Shown in pieces: positions 18,699 through 28,934 of a stretch of DNA of 64,000 nt. Source of the stretch: Xanthomonas translucens pv. cerealis. Lineage in GTDB: Bacteria; Pseudomonadota; Gammaproteobacteria; Xanthomonadales; Xanthomonadaceae. Each line of letters begins with the position of its first letter. The first letter of the stretch is position 1. The notes under the pieces were generated by a model that made no database searches, had not been told where the DNA came from, and was given only the letters and a program-made list of their open reading frames with translations. The stretch covers positions 3,038,001-3,102,000 of the forward strand of contig NZ_CP038228.1 in NCBI RefSeq assembly GCF_006838285.1. Direction: 5' to 3'. A program made the translations under genes and the position numbers.

Positions 18699-19958
18699 TT
18701 ATTCGCTAGCCAGATCCTCTCGCATCGAATACAAAGGATCAAAGATCCACTGCAGCAGGCTTCTTCTCTCACCAAGAATATCAGCCTCAACAACCATCCC
18801 GGGCAATAGCGGCTCATATTTGCCATGTACGTTGATGGCTTGCTGATTAATACTAGCTATAAGACGATAATAGCTATCCATTTCGGCTTTTCCACTTTGC
18901 GCCTTTGGCTCCTCCTCGAGCGCGTTGCGCGCAACTCGCTCGACCACACCCACGCCATGCCCAAACTTTTGGTAAGGGAACGCTTGATATCTAATATTAA
19001 CTTTATCGCCACTCTTCACAAAGCCAATAGCTCGCCCCGGCACCTTTATCTCCGCCTCAAGGTGATCATCAGACGGAAGAATATTCGCTATAATCTTGCC
19101 TGACTGGATAGCTTGGCCCGGCTTGTATAAGGCACTTGCGACTATTCCAGACACAGGAGCAATTATGGCAACCTCGCCACGGATGGAATTTTCAATTGCC
19201 TCCTGCGCAAGCTCAGCCACGCTATTATCGTAAGAAGCAGAGTTAAGCTTTTGCTGCTCGGGAAGCTCAAATAGCGCTTGACGAAGTTGAGCGACAGTTC
19301 GCTGGCTTACCGCTTTGCTTCTCTTCAACTCATCAATGCCACTACTTAGGGACAGCAATTCCGTCTCTTGCTGCTTGATTTGCGTTAAACTAATATAATA
19401 CCCATCCCTGAGCTGACGCATTCGACCCAGTATCTCCTCAGCTATGCCAATCTGTTTCCGCCGATTTAATATCTGATTATCAAGCTGCGACAGCTCTTGT
19501 TTAGCGGCTTCCAGCTGTTGCCGTAGACCCGCCTCTTGAGCGTTGAGTTGCTGGCTATGATATAGCTTCGAGCGCTCAACGCTTTTCATCCTAATATCAA
19601 GCTGTTCATTTATTGCTTTCCCCGCGTCACCACTTCGCACAGTCATACTGGAAATCGCGACTACCGCAATGGTCTGACCGGCGTGAACCGCATCACCTTC
19701 CTGAACATCCACACGAGATAGTACGCCAGTGGCTGGCGCCAGAATTATTGACATGCCTTTCGCAGGCACCAATTCGCCGAATACGCGTGATCGATGTGTA
19801 TATTCACCGAATATCAAAAATAGAATAACTGAAATCGCAGCAAGCGCTGCGACTAAGCACAACGAGCCCAGAGCCGGGGGTTGGCTTATTTAAAAACTCC
19901 CTAGCCACCTTGACTGCGTCGAGTCGAGTGCTTCTTGGCGGAAAAATTTACTTTGCAT
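18699..19958 (-). pseudogene. HlyD-family membrane fusion protein with premature stop (codon 23)
   Basis: From ATG 19958 the frame reads MQSKFFRQEALDSTQSRWLG, a standard HlyD N terminus, hits TAA at 19890-19892, then continues in the same frame without further stops for about 396 codons. That part has one transmembrane segment (LVAALAAISVILFLIFGEY), a biotinyl/lipoyl-like hairpin (residues about 75-110), a long coiled coil and the C-terminal beta domain. A one-base change (TTA to TAA) explains it. The protein would link the inner-membrane ABC exporter to an outer-membrane channel. Internal restart (for example TTG 19862) cannot be excluded. No TolC-type gene is in the window. Confidence 0.8.
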
Positions 19959-19988
19959 TTAGCACATCACATCCTTGATGTGGCTGAA

Positions 19989-20017
19989 AGATACAATTCC
20001 CCAATTTCATTTGTCAA
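19989..20017 (-). promoter_or_regulatory. Promoter of the peptide-maturation operon
   Basis: On the minus strand TTGACA (20012-20017) is a consensus -35, followed by a 17-bp spacer and GTATCT (19989-19994) as -10. Transcription would begin near 19982, 24 nt before the HlyD ATG. AAGGA precedes that ATG at a rather long spacing. Confidence 0.7.
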
Positions 20018-20194
20018 CTGAATCGCTCCGACTTTGGAACTGCCCCCCCCACACACCCGGAAGTGGGACAAAATTTCAGGGATCAGTTCACTTTCGGGAA
20101 GGCTCCACGGCAGGCATCCAACTGCAATGGCGACACCCCGCACCCTACACGCAGAACGCGCGCCACGCCACACCGGCGTGCGCCCGTCCCACAA

Positions 20195-20220
20195 ACAAAA
20201 CGCCCCGCACAAGGCGGGGC
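20195..20220 (-). terminator. Hairpin with U-tract on the minus strand
   Basis: GCCCCGCCTTGTGCGGGGCG on the minus strand forms a stable hairpin followed by TTTTGTTT. It lies about 170 bp past the secA stop, beyond the dispersed repeat, and could be the final secA terminator or insulate the island promoter. The rest of the 19959-20391 gap holds the operon promoter and a dispersed repeat; no gene is seen. Confidence 0.6.
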
Positions 20221-20248
20221 TGTTGCGACAAGGGTTTGACAATCACCG

Positions 20249-20390
20249 CAGCCCATATGGAGACACAGCCCCATTTAGTAAAGGGGGCGCGCCGACAGGC
20301 GCGGGGATTTGGAGGCTGATGAGCTGGGGCCCTCACTTTGCGCAGCAAAGTGTGGGGCTGTTGCGCGAATGCGCAACAGCGCTCGCAACA
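20249..20390 (-). repeat. Dispersed 3'-end element, copy A (after secA)
   Basis: A roughly 140-bp sequence sharing TTTACTAA, CCAAATCCCCGCG and a GCCCCACACTTTGC hairpin (minus-strand reading) with 44167-44302. It starts right after the secA stop and includes perfect inverted repeats: CACTTTGC/GCAAAGTG (20334 onward) and GCTGTTGCGC/GCGCAACAGC (20357-20380). Copy B sits at the same place relative to rnpB. It looks like a mobile transcription-end cassette. Confidence 0.7.
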
Positions 20391-20391
20391 G

Positions 20392-23133
20392 CTAGCTCAA
20401 CTGCCCATGACAATGCTTGTACTTCTTGCCGCTGCCGCACGGGCACGGATCGTTGCGGCCGACCTTGGGCGCCTCGCGGGTGACCTGCGCCACCTGCTGC
20501 GGGTTGGCGCCCAGCGCCAGTTGCTCGGCTTCCTCGTCGGCGCTGTAGCCGCCGGCGTCCTGGTGCTGGAACTGCGCCTGGCGCAGCTGCGCCTCCATCT
20601 GCTGCCGTTCCTGCGCTTCCAGCGCCGCCACCTCTTCCTCGCTGCGGATGCGCACGCGCGCCAGCAAGGTCACCACCTCGCGCTTGGCGTGCTCGAGCAT
20701 CTCCGAGAACAGTTCGAAGGCTTCCTTTTTGTATTCCTGCTTGGGCTGCTTCTGCGCATAGCCGCGCAGGTGGATGCCCTGGCGCAGGTAGTCCATGCGC
20801 GCCAGGTGCTCCTTCCAGCTCTGGTCGAGCACGGTCAGCATCACGTGCTTCTCCAGCGCGCGCATGGTCTCGCCGCCGACCGCCGCTTCCTTCTCCTGGA
20901 AGTGGCGATCGACTTCCTCGCGCACCTTCTCGGCGATGCCGGCCGCGTCCAGTTCCTCGTGGCGCTTGACCAGGTCGGTCAGCGACAGCGGCAGGCCAAG
21001 GTCGCTGGACAGGGTCGCTTCCAGCCCGGCCAGGTCCCACTGCTCGTCGATCGAGTTCGGCGGCACGAAGCGCGCCACGATGTCGTAGATCACGTCGTCG
21101 CGGATGCCGTCGACGTTGTCCTTGACCGACTCGGCATCGAGCAGCTCGTCGCGCTGCGCGTAGATCACCTTGCGCTGGTCGTTGTTGACGTCGTCGAAGT
21201 CGAGCAGGTTCTTGCGGATGTCGAAGTTGTGCGCCTCGACCTTGCGCTGCGCCTTCTCGATCTGGCGGCTGACCAGCTTGTCCTCGATGACGTCGTCTTC
21301 CTTCATGCCCATCATCCGCATCGCCTTCTGCACCCAGTCGGAGGCGAAGATGCGCATCAGGTTGTCTTCCAGCGACAGGTAGAAGCGCGATGAACCCGGA
21401 TCGCCCTGGCGGCCGGAGCGGCCGCGCAACTGGTTGTCGATACGCCGCGACTCGTGGCGCTCGGTACCGATGATGTGCAGGCCGCCGGCGGCCTTGACCG
21501 CGTCGTGGCGCTCCTGCCAGGCCGCCTTCAGGCGTGCGCGCTCGGCCTCGCTCAGGTCTTCCTCGCCCAGCGCATGCAGTTCCGCTTCCAGCGAGCCGCC
21601 GAGCACGATGTCGGTGCCGCGGCCGGCCATGTTGGTGGCGATGGTCACCGCGCCCGGCTGGCCGGCGTTGGCGACGATCTGCGCCTCGCGTTCATGCTGC
21701 TTGGCGTTGAGCACCTCATGCTTGACCCCGGCCTTGCGCAGGTGCTCGGACAGCATCTCCGAGGTCTCGATCGAGGTGGTGCCGACCAGCACCGGCTGGC
21801 CGCGCTTGGCGCAGTCCTCGATGTCGGCGAGGACCGCGTTGAACTTGCCCTGGCGGTTGAGGAACACCTGGTCCGGCCAGTCCTTGCGGATGGTCGGGCG
21901 GTTGGTCGGGATCACCACCACTTCCAGGTTGTAGATGCTCTGGAATTCATAGGCTTCGGTGTCGGCCGTACCGGTCATGCCGGACAGCTTCTTGTACATG
22001 CGGAACAGGTTCTGGAAGGTGATGCTGGCCAGGGTCTGGTTCTCGCGCTGTACCGGCACGCCTTCCTTCGCCTCCACCGCCTGGTGCAGGCCGTCGGACC
22101 AGCGCCGGCCCGGCAGGGTGCGGCCGGTGAATTCATCGACGATGACCACTTCGCCGTCGCGCACGATGTAGTCCACGTCGCGCTGGTAGATCGCATGCGC
22201 GCGCAGCGCGGCGTTGAGGTGATGCACCACGCTGAGGTTCTGCGCGCCGTACAGGCGGTCCTCGTCGTTGGTCAGGATCCCGGCTGCGCGCAGCAGTTCT
22301 TCGGCGTGCTCCATGCCGGCCTCGGACAGATGCACCTGCTTGCCCTTCTCGTCGACCCAGAAGTCGCCCTCGCCTTCCTCGGATTCCTGCTTGCTCAGCT
22401 GCGGCACGATGCGGTTGACGCGGATGTACAGTTCCGGCGAATCGTCGGCCGGGCCGGAGATGATCAGCGGGGTGCGCGCCTCGTCGATCAGGATCGAGTC
22501 CACCTCGTCGACGATGGCGTAGTTCAGGCCGCGCTGGTAACGGTCGGCCTTGGACAGCGCCATGTTGTCGCGCAGGTAGTCGAAGCCGAATTCGTTGTTG
22601 GTGCCGTAGGTGATGTCGGCGGCATAGGCGGCGTGCTTGTCGCTGTGCGGCATGCCCGGATAAACCACGCCCACGCTCAGCCCCAGCCAGTTGTACAGCT
22701 TGCCCATCTGCGCGGCGTCGCGGCGCGCCAGGTAGTCGTTGACGGTGACCACGTGCACGCCCTTGTCTTCCAGCGCGTTGAGGTACACCGGCAACGTCGC
22801 CACCAGAGTCTTGCCTTCGCCGGTGCGCATTTCCGCGATCTTGCCCAGGTGCAGGACCATGCCGCCGATCAGCTGCACGTCGTAGTGGCGCATGCCGAGC
22901 ACGCGGCGGCTGGCCTCGCGGCACACCGCGAACGCTTCCGGCAACACCTTGTCCAGGCTCTCGCCGCTGGCGACGCGCCCGCGCAGTTCCGGGGTCTTGG
23001 CCTGCAGTTGCGCGTCGGAGAGCTGCTCCATCTCCGGTTCCAGCGCATTGACCTTGGCGACGATACGGTGGAGCTGACGCAGCTGGCGTTCGTTGCGACT
23101 ACCGAAAACGCGAGTAAGCAGACTGTTGATCAT
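20392..23133 (-). CDS. secA: Preprotein translocase ATPase SecA
   Basis: Motor ATPase that drives unfolded preproteins through SecYEG. The 913-residue protein shows Walker [10 protein letters not shown], the DEAD-type [14 protein letters not shown], the helicase motif [10 protein letters not shown] and the C-terminal zinc finger [14 protein letters not shown], which binds SecB and phospholipid. Start ATG 23133 ([16 protein letters not shown]) is the standard N terminus. It lies downstream of the M23 peptidase on the same strand. Confidence 0.99.
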   Translation of the reverse strand: MINSLLTRVFGSRNERQLRQLHRIVAKVNALEPEMEQLSDAQLQAKTPELRGRVASGESLDKVLPEAFAVCREASRRVLGMRHYDVQLIGGMVLHLGKIAEMRTGEGKTLVATLPVYLNALEDKGVHVVTVNDYLARRDAAQMGKLYNWLGLSVGVVYPGMPHSDKHAAYAADITYGTNNEFGFDYLRDNMALSKADRYQRGLNYAIVDEVDSILIDEARTPLIISGPADDSPELYIRVNRIVPQLSKQESEEGEGDFWVDEKGKQVHLSEAGMEHAEELLRAAGILTNDEDRLYGAQNLSVVHHLNAALRAHAIYQRDVDYIVRDGEVVIVDEFTGRTLPGRRWSDGLHQAVEAKEGVPVQRENQTLASITFQNLFRMYKKLSGMTGTADTEAYEFQSIYNLEVVVIPTNRPTIRKDWPDQVFLNRQGKFNAVLADIEDCAKRGQPVLVGTTSIETSEMLSEHLRKAGVKHEVLNAKQHEREAQIVANAGQPGAVTIATNMAGRGTDIVLGGSLEAELHALGEEDLSEAERARLKAAWQERHDAVKAAGGLHIIGTERHESRRIDNQLRGRSGRQGDPGSSRFYLSLEDNLMRIFASDWVQKAMRMMGMKEDDVIEDKLVSRQIEKAQRKVEAHNFDIRKNLLDFDDVNNDQRKVIYAQRDELLDAESVKDNVDGIRDDVIYDIVARFVPPNSIDEQWDLAGLEATLSSDLGLPLSLTDLVKRHEELDAAGIAEKVREEVDRHFQEKEAAVGGETMRALEKHVMLTVLDQSWKEHLARMDYLRQGIHLRGYAQKQPKQEYKKEAFELFSEMLEHAKREVVTLLARVRIRSEEEVAALEAQERQQMEAQLRQAQFQHQDAGGYSADEEAEQLALGANPQQVAQVTREAPKVGRNDPCPCGSGKKYKHCHGQLS

Positions 23134-23199
23134 TGAAGGAACCGGTTGGAAAGGAACGCCCGTACGGCCCAATCCCCCAGGGAATCGGCGGGCCGCAAA

Positions 23200-23224
23200 C
23201 GAAACAGGGCGCGAGGCGCCCTGT
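23200..23224 (-). terminator. Hairpin after the M23 gene, upstream of secA
   Basis: CAGGGCGC and GCGCCCTG (8-bp stem, GAG loop, 23204-23222) are followed on the minus strand by TTTCGTTT. It separates the M23 peptidase stop (23297) from the secA start and may be a weak terminator or attenuator. Confidence 0.5.
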
Positions 23225-23296
23225 CGTGGCAAAGCGTATTGTAGCTTGGGGCGGGCTTCGGCGATTCAAGCGCCGGCACGCCGCCCCAGGCCCGAC

Positions 23297-24244
23297 TCAG
23301 CCGCGGCCGCGGCGGCCCACCGGGGTGGCGCCGTCGCCAAGGAACTTGGCCGGATTCATCACCACGCCGTCCTTCCAGACTTCGAAATGCACGTGCGCGC
23401 CGGTGGAACGGCCGGTGGAACCGGCCTTGGCCACTTCCTGGCCGACCCGCACCAGGTCGCCGACCTTCACCGACAAGCGCGAATTGTGCGCGTAGCGGGT
23501 GACGTACCCGTTGCCGTGATCGACCTCGACCACGTTGCCGTAGCCGCCGCGCACGCCCGAGTAGCTGACCACGCCGTCGGCCACGGCCAGCACCGGGTCG
23601 CCGGCGTTGGCATGGAAGTCGATGCCCTTGTGGTTGCCGGCGCCACGGCCGAACGGATCGGCGCGGCCGCCGAAACCGGAGGTGATGTAGCTGTTGCGGA
23701 TCGGCATCCGCGACGGCACCGCGTTCTGGTCGAGCTGGTGGTCGAACAGCAGCGATTCGAGCACCGACAGCTGCTGGCCGGAGGTGGCGAACTGCTGCTG
23801 CAGCCCGTCCAGCTCCTTGCCCAGCTGCGGCGCCGGCATGTCCTGGCTGACCTCGTCGTCGCCGCCACCGACGCCGACCGGCTGGTCGAAGTCGAATTCG
23901 CCGTCCTGCAGCTTGCCCATGCGGGTCAGGCGTTCGCCCAACGCGTTGAGCCGGGTGGCCTGCGCCTGCAGTTCGCCCAGCCGCGCGGCCAGCGCGTTGA
24001 CCTGGGTCTGCGCGTCATGGCGCACCTGCGCCAGCTCCGCGTCCTGCCGCTTCACCTTGGCGCGCAGCTGCGCCGAGCCGACGAAGCCGGTCGCGGCGCT
24101 GACACCGATGCCGAGTACCATGCCCACCGCCAGTACCGTGCCCAGCACGGTCAGGGGACGCCGGTCTGCGAACTCGCGCAGCCGCCACGGCAGGTCCTTT
24201 ATCCCCTTTTCACGCGAATTGATTACGATCTTCTTAAACGCCAT
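23297..24244 (-). CDS. M23-family metallopeptidase (LytM domain)
   Basis: A 315-residue inner-membrane-anchored periplasmic protein: short cytosolic start (MAFKKIVINSREKG), one transmembrane segment (LTVLGTVLAVGMVLGIGVSA), a coiled coil (residues about 75-150), then a LytM domain. Visible zinc-site residues are HKGIDFHANAGD and the HVHFEVW motif. Such proteins cleave peptidoglycan cross-bridges or activate amidases in division. Start codons of this gene and the divergent dciA are only 10 bp apart, so each promoter must overlap the other gene. ATG 24256 would add four residues. Confidence 0.92.
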   Translation of the reverse strand: MAFKKIVINSREKGIKDLPWRLREFADRRPLTVLGTVLAVGMVLGIGVSAATGFVGSAQLRAKVKRQDAELAQVRHDAQTQVNALAARLGELQAQATRLNALGERLTRMGKLQDGEFDFDQPVGVGGGDDEVSQDMPAPQLGKELDGLQQQFATSGQQLSVLESLLFDHQLDQNAVPSRMPIRNSYITSGFGGRADPFGRGAGNHKGIDFHANAGDPVLAVADGVVSYSGVRGGYGNVVEVDHGNGYVTRYAHNSRLSVKVGDLVRVGQEVAKAGSTGRSTGAHVHFEVWKDGVVMNPAKFLGDGATPVGRRGRG

Positions 24245-24254
24245 ATGAGTTTTC

Positions 24255-24731
24255 ATGTCTAAGCGAAAGTCCGGCGAGGGCCATACCACCGCGCCGATGC
24301 CGGCGTTGGACGCCGCATTGGCGGACAAGGTGGGCGACCCGTTACGGCGTGCCTTGTGGCTCGACGCGCTGGACCGACAGTTGCGCCCCCATCTGCCGCC
24401 GAACCTGGCCCCCCGGTGTCGGTTGGCCAATGTGAACGGCGAACAGCTCGTTTTTCTGGTTGACTCTCCGGTCTGGCACGCCCGGGTCAGGCTTGCCGAG
24501 GCCGATATCCTCGCTGCGGCCCGGTCCCTCGGGCTGAAGGCCACCAGGGTGACCGTCAAGATTGCGACTGCATCCGCGCATTCCCCAATGCAACAGGCAA
24601 GAAGCAAGCCAGCACCGGTGTCCGCGGCGACGCACAAGGGCTTGCGCGACGCGCTGGCGTCCTTGCAGGACGTCGCTTCCACGACACCTGAAGCAGCGAC
24701 GGCCTCCGGACGCCGCGGTCTGCGCACGTAG
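24255..24731 (+). CDS. dciA: DciA (DUF721) replicative-helicase operator/loader
   Basis: A 158-residue DUF721 protein. The N-terminal conserved domain (residues about 20-105: LWLDALDRQLRPHLPPNLAP, VFLVDSPVWHARVRL) resembles the KH-like fold of DciA, which helps load DnaB in bacteria that lack DnaC. The C-terminal 50 residues are low-complexity and likely disordered, as usual for the family. It is the only plus-strand gene in the lpxC to secA stretch. The 149-bp gap to lpxC (convergent) holds AT-rich TTAAATATAAGTTAAG and no gene. Confidence 0.88.
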   Translation: MSKRKSGEGHTTAPMPALDAALADKVGDPLRRALWLDALDRQLRPHLPPNLAPRCRLANVNGEQLVFLVDSPVWHARVRLAEADILAAARSLGLKATRVTVKIATASAHSPMQQARSKPAPVSAATHKGLRDALASLQDVASTTPEAATASGRRGLRT

Positions 24732-24880
24732 ACACGCAGGTCACGACCCGACGCATCCTAGCGGGCGCCGGCGTCGAGGTCGTTATCGATTCGTTAAATA
24801 TAAGTTAAGATGGGCCAAAGACGCGACGCATCGCCCATTCCGTGATCCAGGAACGCCCCCCGGCCGCGGAGCGCGAAACT

Positions 24881-25792
24881 TTAGGCGTAGGCCACCGCCC
24901 CGTAGGCCACCGGCGCCGGCACGGCCTTGGAATCGAAGCTCACCCACTCCCACGCGGCCTGCTCGGCGAGCAACGCGCGCACCAGCTTGTTGTTCAGCGC
25001 ATGGCCGGATTTGTAGCCTTCGTAGGCACCGAGGATGGCGCCGCCGGCCAGGTACAGGTCGCCGATCGCATCGAGGATCTTGTGCCGCACGAATTCGTCG
25101 GCGTAGCGCAGGCCGTCGTCGTTGAGCACGCGGAACTCGTCGAGCACGATGGCGTTGTCCATCGACCCGCCCAGGCCCAGGTTGCGTTCGCGCATGTACT
25201 CCAGGTCGCGCATGAAGCCGAAGGTGCGTGCGCGGGAGATTTCCTTGATGTAGGCCATGGTCGAGAACTCGATTTCCTGGCGCGACTGCTTGGCCGGGAT
25301 CATCGGGTGGTCGAACTGGATGGTGAAGCCCAGCTTGTAGCCGTCGTACGGCGCGAAGCGGGCGATCTTGTCGCCGTCGCGCACTTCCACCGGCCGCTTG
25401 ATGCGGATGAAGCGCTTGGGCTTGCCCTGCTCGACGATGCCCGCGGACTGCAGCAGGAACACAAATGGGCCGGACGAACCGTCCATGATCGGCAGCTCAG
25501 CCGAGGACAGCTCGACGATGGCGTTGTCCACGCCAAGGCCGGCCATCGCCGACATCAGGTGTTCCACCGTCTGGATCTTGGCCTCGCCACGGCTCAGCCC
25601 GGTGCACAGCGTGGTCTCGGTGACCAGTTCGGCATCGGCCGGCACTTCCACCGCCGGTTCCAGATCCACGCGCCGGAACACGATGCCGTGATCGGCGGGC
25701 GCCGGGCGCAGGGTCATGTACACCTTGTCGCCGCTATGCAGGCCTACGCCGGTGGCGCGGATCGTGTTCTTGAGGGTGCGTTGCTGGGTCAT
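24881..25792 (-). CDS. lpxC: UDP-3-O-acyl-N-acetylglucosamine deacetylase
   Basis: Zinc-dependent deacetylase catalysing the committed step of lipid A synthesis. The 303-residue protein shows the duplicated fold, the zinc motif QTVEHLMSA near residue 75, [11 protein letters not shown], and [14 protein letters not shown] with the second metal ligands. Length is standard. It lies just downstream of ftsZ, as in other gamma-proteobacteria, but with its own promoter about 60-80 bp upstream. Confidence 0.99.
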   Translation of the reverse strand: MTQQRTLKNTIRATGVGLHSGDKVYMTLRPAPADHGIVFRRVDLEPAVEVPADAELVTETTLCTGLSRGEAKIQTVEHLMSAMAGLGVDNAIVELSSAELPIMDGSSGPFVFLLQSAGIVEQGKPKRFIRIKRPVEVRDGDKIARFAPYDGYKLGFTIQFDHPMIPAKQSRQEIEFSTMAYIKEISRARTFGFMRDLEYMRERNLGLGGSMDNAIVLDEFRVLNDDGLRYADEFVRHKILDAIGDLYLAGGAILGAYEGYKSGHALNNKLVRALLAEQAAWEWVSFDSKAVPAPVAYGAVAYA

Positions 25793-25843
25793 GGGAGACA
25801 GTCTGGGAACGTCAGCTCAGATGGGAACTGAACGGAATTGAGA

Positions 25844-25872
25844 ATATCACGCGTTTAGCCAAATTTTAACAA
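25844..25872 (-). promoter_or_regulatory. Promoter of lpxC
   Basis: On the minus strand TTGTTA (25867-25872), 17-bp spacer, TGATAT (25844-25849). The start point would be about 45 nt before the ATG at 25792. The block is AT-rich against GC-rich surroundings, supporting a promoter. Confidence 0.65.
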
Positions 25873-25925
25873 GACGGTCACAGCGTCCTATTTGCGCAAC
25901 GCTGGCGGAGGCCGGCGTCGCGGTC

Positions 25926-25958
25926 GCAAAAACCTGCCGGGTCGAGGCGACCCGGCAG
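25926..25958 (-). terminator. Intrinsic terminator after ftsZ
   Basis: CTGCCGGGTC (25934-25943) pairs with GACCCGGCAG (25949-25958), loop GAGGC. The minus strand then reads GTTTTTG. It lies about 210 bp past the ftsZ stop. Bases 25959-26167 also hold a 15-bp copy of the ftsZ 3' end (CGCCAGGCCGACTGA, 26040 onward) but no gene I can support. Confidence 0.75.
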
Positions 25959-26167
25959 CAAAGGGACACGGCGCGCCGAACAGGCGGACACTCCCGATCG
26001 ACGGTGTTGCGGCCGGCGCAAGGCCGGCCTGGCGAAACCTCAGTCGGCCTGGCGGCGCATGGCGGGCCGCGTGCTTGCGAAGCACTGCCTCGCGCGCGGA
26101 CCCGCGCCTGGCCATGGATGGCCAGGCTGGGCCATCCGCAGGCCGCACTGTCGCGCCAGGGACGGCA

Positions 26168-27388
26168 TCAGTCGGCCTGGCGACGCAGGAACGCAGGAAT
26201 GTCCAGGTAGTCGTTCGGCAGATCGGCCGCCGCCGGTGCCGGCGAGGAGGCGCCCGCCGCATCGCTGCTCGGACGCCGCAGGCCCAGGCCCATCGCGCCG
26301 CCGACCGCCTTGGACACGGCGTCGCCGCCATGCTCGAAGTCGCCGAATTCCGGCTGGCCGGTGGTCGCGTTGCGCACCAGCTTGATCGGCGCGCGCTGCT
26401 CCGGACGCTGGGTCTGACGCGACACGGCGCGGTTCAGGCCGGTGGCGACCACGGTCACGCGGACCTCGTCCTGCATGTCCGGGTCGAGCACGGTGCCGAC
26501 CACGACGGTCGCGTCCTCCGAGGCGAAGCCTTCGATGGTGCGGCCGATCTCGTCGAACTCGGCCATGGTGAAGTCCGGACCGGCGGTGATGTTGACCAGG
26601 ATGCCGTTGGCGCCGGCGAGGTTGACGTCGTCCAGCAGCGGGTTCTGGATCGCCGCTTCGGCCGCGGCCTGCGCGCGGTCGTCGCCGCGGGCCGAGCCGG
26701 TGCCCATCATCGCCAGGCCCATTTCCGACATCACGGTGCGCACGTCGGCGAAGTCGACGTTGATCAGGCCCGGACGCACGATCAGGTCGGCGATGCCCTG
26801 CACGGCGCCCTGCAGCACGTCGTTGGCGGCACGGAACGCCTGGATCATGGTGGCGTTGCGGCCGAGCACGGTGATCAGCTTTTCGTTGGGAATGGTGATC
26901 AGCGAGTCGCAATGCTGGCTCAGTTCCTCGATGCCCTTCAGCGCGACCTGCATGCGCCGGCGGCCTTCGAACGGGAATGGCTTGGTGACCACGGCCACGG
27001 TCAGGATGCCCATCTCCTTGGCCAGCTGCGCGACCACGGGCGCGGCGCCGGTACCGGTGCCGCCGCCCATTCCAGCGGTGATGAACACCATGTCCGCGCC
27101 CTGCAGCGCGTCCATGATGCGTTCGCGGTCTTCCAGCGCGGCCTGGCGGCCCACTTCAGGATTCGCGCCGGCGCCCAGGCCCTTGGTGACGTTGGTGCCG
27201 AGCTGCAGCTGCAGCTTGGCGCCGCAGTTCTTGATCGCCTGCGAGTCGGTGTTGGCGGTGATGAACTCCACGCCGTCCACGCTGCTGCTGACCATGTGCG
27301 CGACCGCGTTGCCGCCGCCGCCGCCCACGCCGACCACCTTGATTACCGCGTTGGGTGCCATCTTTTCAATCAGTTCGAAATGCGCCAT
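26168..27388 (-). CDS. ftsZ: Cell division GTPase FtsZ
   Basis: Tubulin homologue that polymerises into the division ring. The 406-residue protein has the tubulin signature [13 protein letters not shown] near residue 105, [11 protein letters not shown] at the N terminus, a variable linker (residues about 320-385) and the conserved C-terminal peptide [14 protein letters not shown] that binds FtsA and ZipA. ATG 27388 gives [18 protein letters not shown]. It ends the division cluster and is separated from ftsA by 310 bp of G-rich heptad repeats, so it may be partly uncoupled. Confidence 0.99.
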   Translation of the reverse strand: MAHFELIEKMAPNAVIKVVGVGGGGGNAVAHMVSSSVDGVEFITANTDSQAIKNCGAKLQLQLGTNVTKGLGAGANPEVGRQAALEDRERIMDALQGADMVFITAGMGGGTGTGAAPVVAQLAKEMGILTVAVVTKPFPFEGRRRMQVALKGIEELSQHCDSLITIPNEKLITVLGRNATMIQAFRAANDVLQGAVQGIADLIVRPGLINVDFADVRTVMSEMGLAMMGTGSARGDDRAQAAAEAAIQNPLLDDVNLAGANGILVNITAGPDFTMAEFDEIGRTIEGFASEDATVVVGTVLDPDMQDEVRVTVVATGLNRAVSRQTQRPEQRAPIKLVRNATTGQPEFGDFEHGGDAVSKAVGGAMGLGLRRPSSDAAGASSPAPAAADLPNDYLDIPAFLRRQAD

Positions 27389-27410
27389 GTCCGTGTCCTC
27401 TTTGAGCTGT

Positions 27411-27695
27411 GAATGGGGAATCGGGAATGGAGAATCGGATCGCTCCGTTCGCCGGCCCGACACCCGCATTTCAGCGAGTGTTGTTGTTTGAAAGCTGGGA
27501 GTGGGGAATCGGGAATGGAGAATCGCAACAGCGCACCTCCAATCCTGTGTCCGCTCCTCAGCGAAATCACTAAAAAACTATGCCTTACCTACCGTCTCTT
27601 GCTCTCACCGCTCTCCACCCATCTCCACCGCAGCACCGCTTTTTGCTCTTGCTCTTGCTCTTACCCATTCCCAATTCCCGATTCCCCATTCCCAG
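27411..27695. repeat. Heptanucleotide inverted-arm element, GGGAATN type (ftsZ-ftsA gap)
   Basis: The 310-bp gap between ftsA and ftsZ carries GGGAATC/GGGAATG/GAGAATC heptads at 27411-27438 and again at 27498-27525, and the inverse (CATTCCC, AATTCCC, GATTCCC) at 27663-27695. Seven-base spacing places G3-4 runs with 3-4-nt gaps, a G-quadruplex pattern. A relative lies at 63759-63787 near thiL. No gene is visible in the gap. Confidence 0.85.
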
Positions 27696-27698
27696 CCG

Positions 27699-28934
27699 TC
27701 AGAACTCACCGCGATACCAATTCTTCAATTTCTTGAACAAGCTGCCGGCGCGCCCGGTCGGCAGCGACGGGCGACGCGGGTGTTCGATCTGGCTGCCCAT
27801 CAGCAGCAGGCCCACGCCGGTGGCGTGCACCGGGTTGCCGACCACTTCGCCCAGGCCGGTGACGTGCTGCGGAATGCCCACGCGCACCGGCATCTGCACC
27901 ATTTCCTCGGCCAGTTCGACCACGCCTTCCATCTTCGAGGCGCCGCCGGTCAGCACCATGCCGGCGCGCACCAGTTCCTCGAAGCCGGAGCGGCGCAGTT
28001 CGGCCTGCACCATCTCGAAGATCTCCTCGTAGCGGCCCTGCACCGCCTGCGCCAGCGAATGGCGCGGCATGCGCCGCGGCGGGCGGTCGCCGACGCTCGG
28101 CACCTGGATGCTTTCCTCGGCGGTGGCCAGCTGCGCCAGCGCGCAGGCGTAGCGCACCTTGATCTGCTCGGCTTCCGGGGTGGGCGTGCGCAGCATGTGC
28201 GCGATGTCGTTGGTGACGTGGTCGCCGGCGATCGGCAGCGAGGCGGTGTGGCAGATCGCGCCCTGCACGAACACCGCCAGGTCGGTGGTGCCGGCGCCCA
28301 TGTCCACCAGCACCACGCCCAGTTCGCGCTCATCGGCGGTCAGCACCGCCACCGAGGACGCCAGCGAGGACAGGATCAGGTCGTCCACCTGCAGGCCGCA
28401 GCGCTGCACGCACTTGCTGATGTTGGCTGCGGCCGACTGCGCGCACACCACCAGGTGCGCATGCACCTCCAGGCGCACGCCGGTCATGCCGACCGGGTTG
28501 CGGATGCCTTCCTGCGAATCGTCCAGCACGTACTCGCGCGGGATCGCGTGCAGGATGCGCTGATCGGCCGGGATCGCCACCGCCTTGGCCGCTTCCAGCA
28601 CCCGGTCCAGGTCGTTCCAGGTCACTTCGCCGTCGCGGATCGGCACGATCCCGGGCGAGTTCTTGCACTGCACGTGGTTGCCGGAGATCGACGCGTACAC
28701 CGAGCGGATCTCGCAGCCGGCCATCAGCTCCGCTTCCTCGACCGCGCGCTGGATTGACTGCACGGTGGATTCGATGTCCACCACCACGCCGCGCTTGAGC
28801 CCGCGCGACTCGTGCGAACCGATGCCGATCACCTCGATCGGATTGCCGGGCGAATACTCGCCGACCAGCGCGACGACCTTGGAGGTGCCGATGTCCAGTC
28901 CAACGATGAGAGATTTGTCGCCTTTGCGGTTCAT
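27699..28934 (-). CDS. ftsA: Cell division protein FtsA
   Basis: Actin-like ATPase tethering FtsZ filaments to the membrane. The 411-residue product starts MNRKGDKSLIVGLDIGTSKV (phosphate-1 loop), contains VLVDMGAGTTDLAVF (phosphate-2) and VLTGGASKMEGV (adenosine site), and ends with the amphipathic membrane-binding helix SLFKKLKNWYRGEF. The ATG overlaps the ftsQ stop (28931-28934). Confidence 0.99.
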   Translation of the reverse strand: MNRKGDKSLIVGLDIGTSKVVALVGEYSPGNPIEVIGIGSHESRGLKRGVVVDIESTVQSIQRAVEEAELMAGCEIRSVYASISGNHVQCKNSPGIVPIRDGEVTWNDLDRVLEAAKAVAIPADQRILHAIPREYVLDDSQEGIRNPVGMTGVRLEVHAHLVVCAQSAAANISKCVQRCGLQVDDLILSSLASSVAVLTADERELGVVLVDMGAGTTDLAVFVQGAICHTASLPIAGDHVTNDIAHMLRTPTPEAEQIKVRYACALAQLATAEESIQVPSVGDRPPRRMPRHSLAQAVQGRYEEIFEMVQAELRRSGFEELVRAGMVLTGGASKMEGVVELAEEMVQMPVRVGIPQHVTGLGEVVGNPVHATGVGLLLMGSQIEHPRRPSLPTGRAGSLFKKLKNWYRGEF

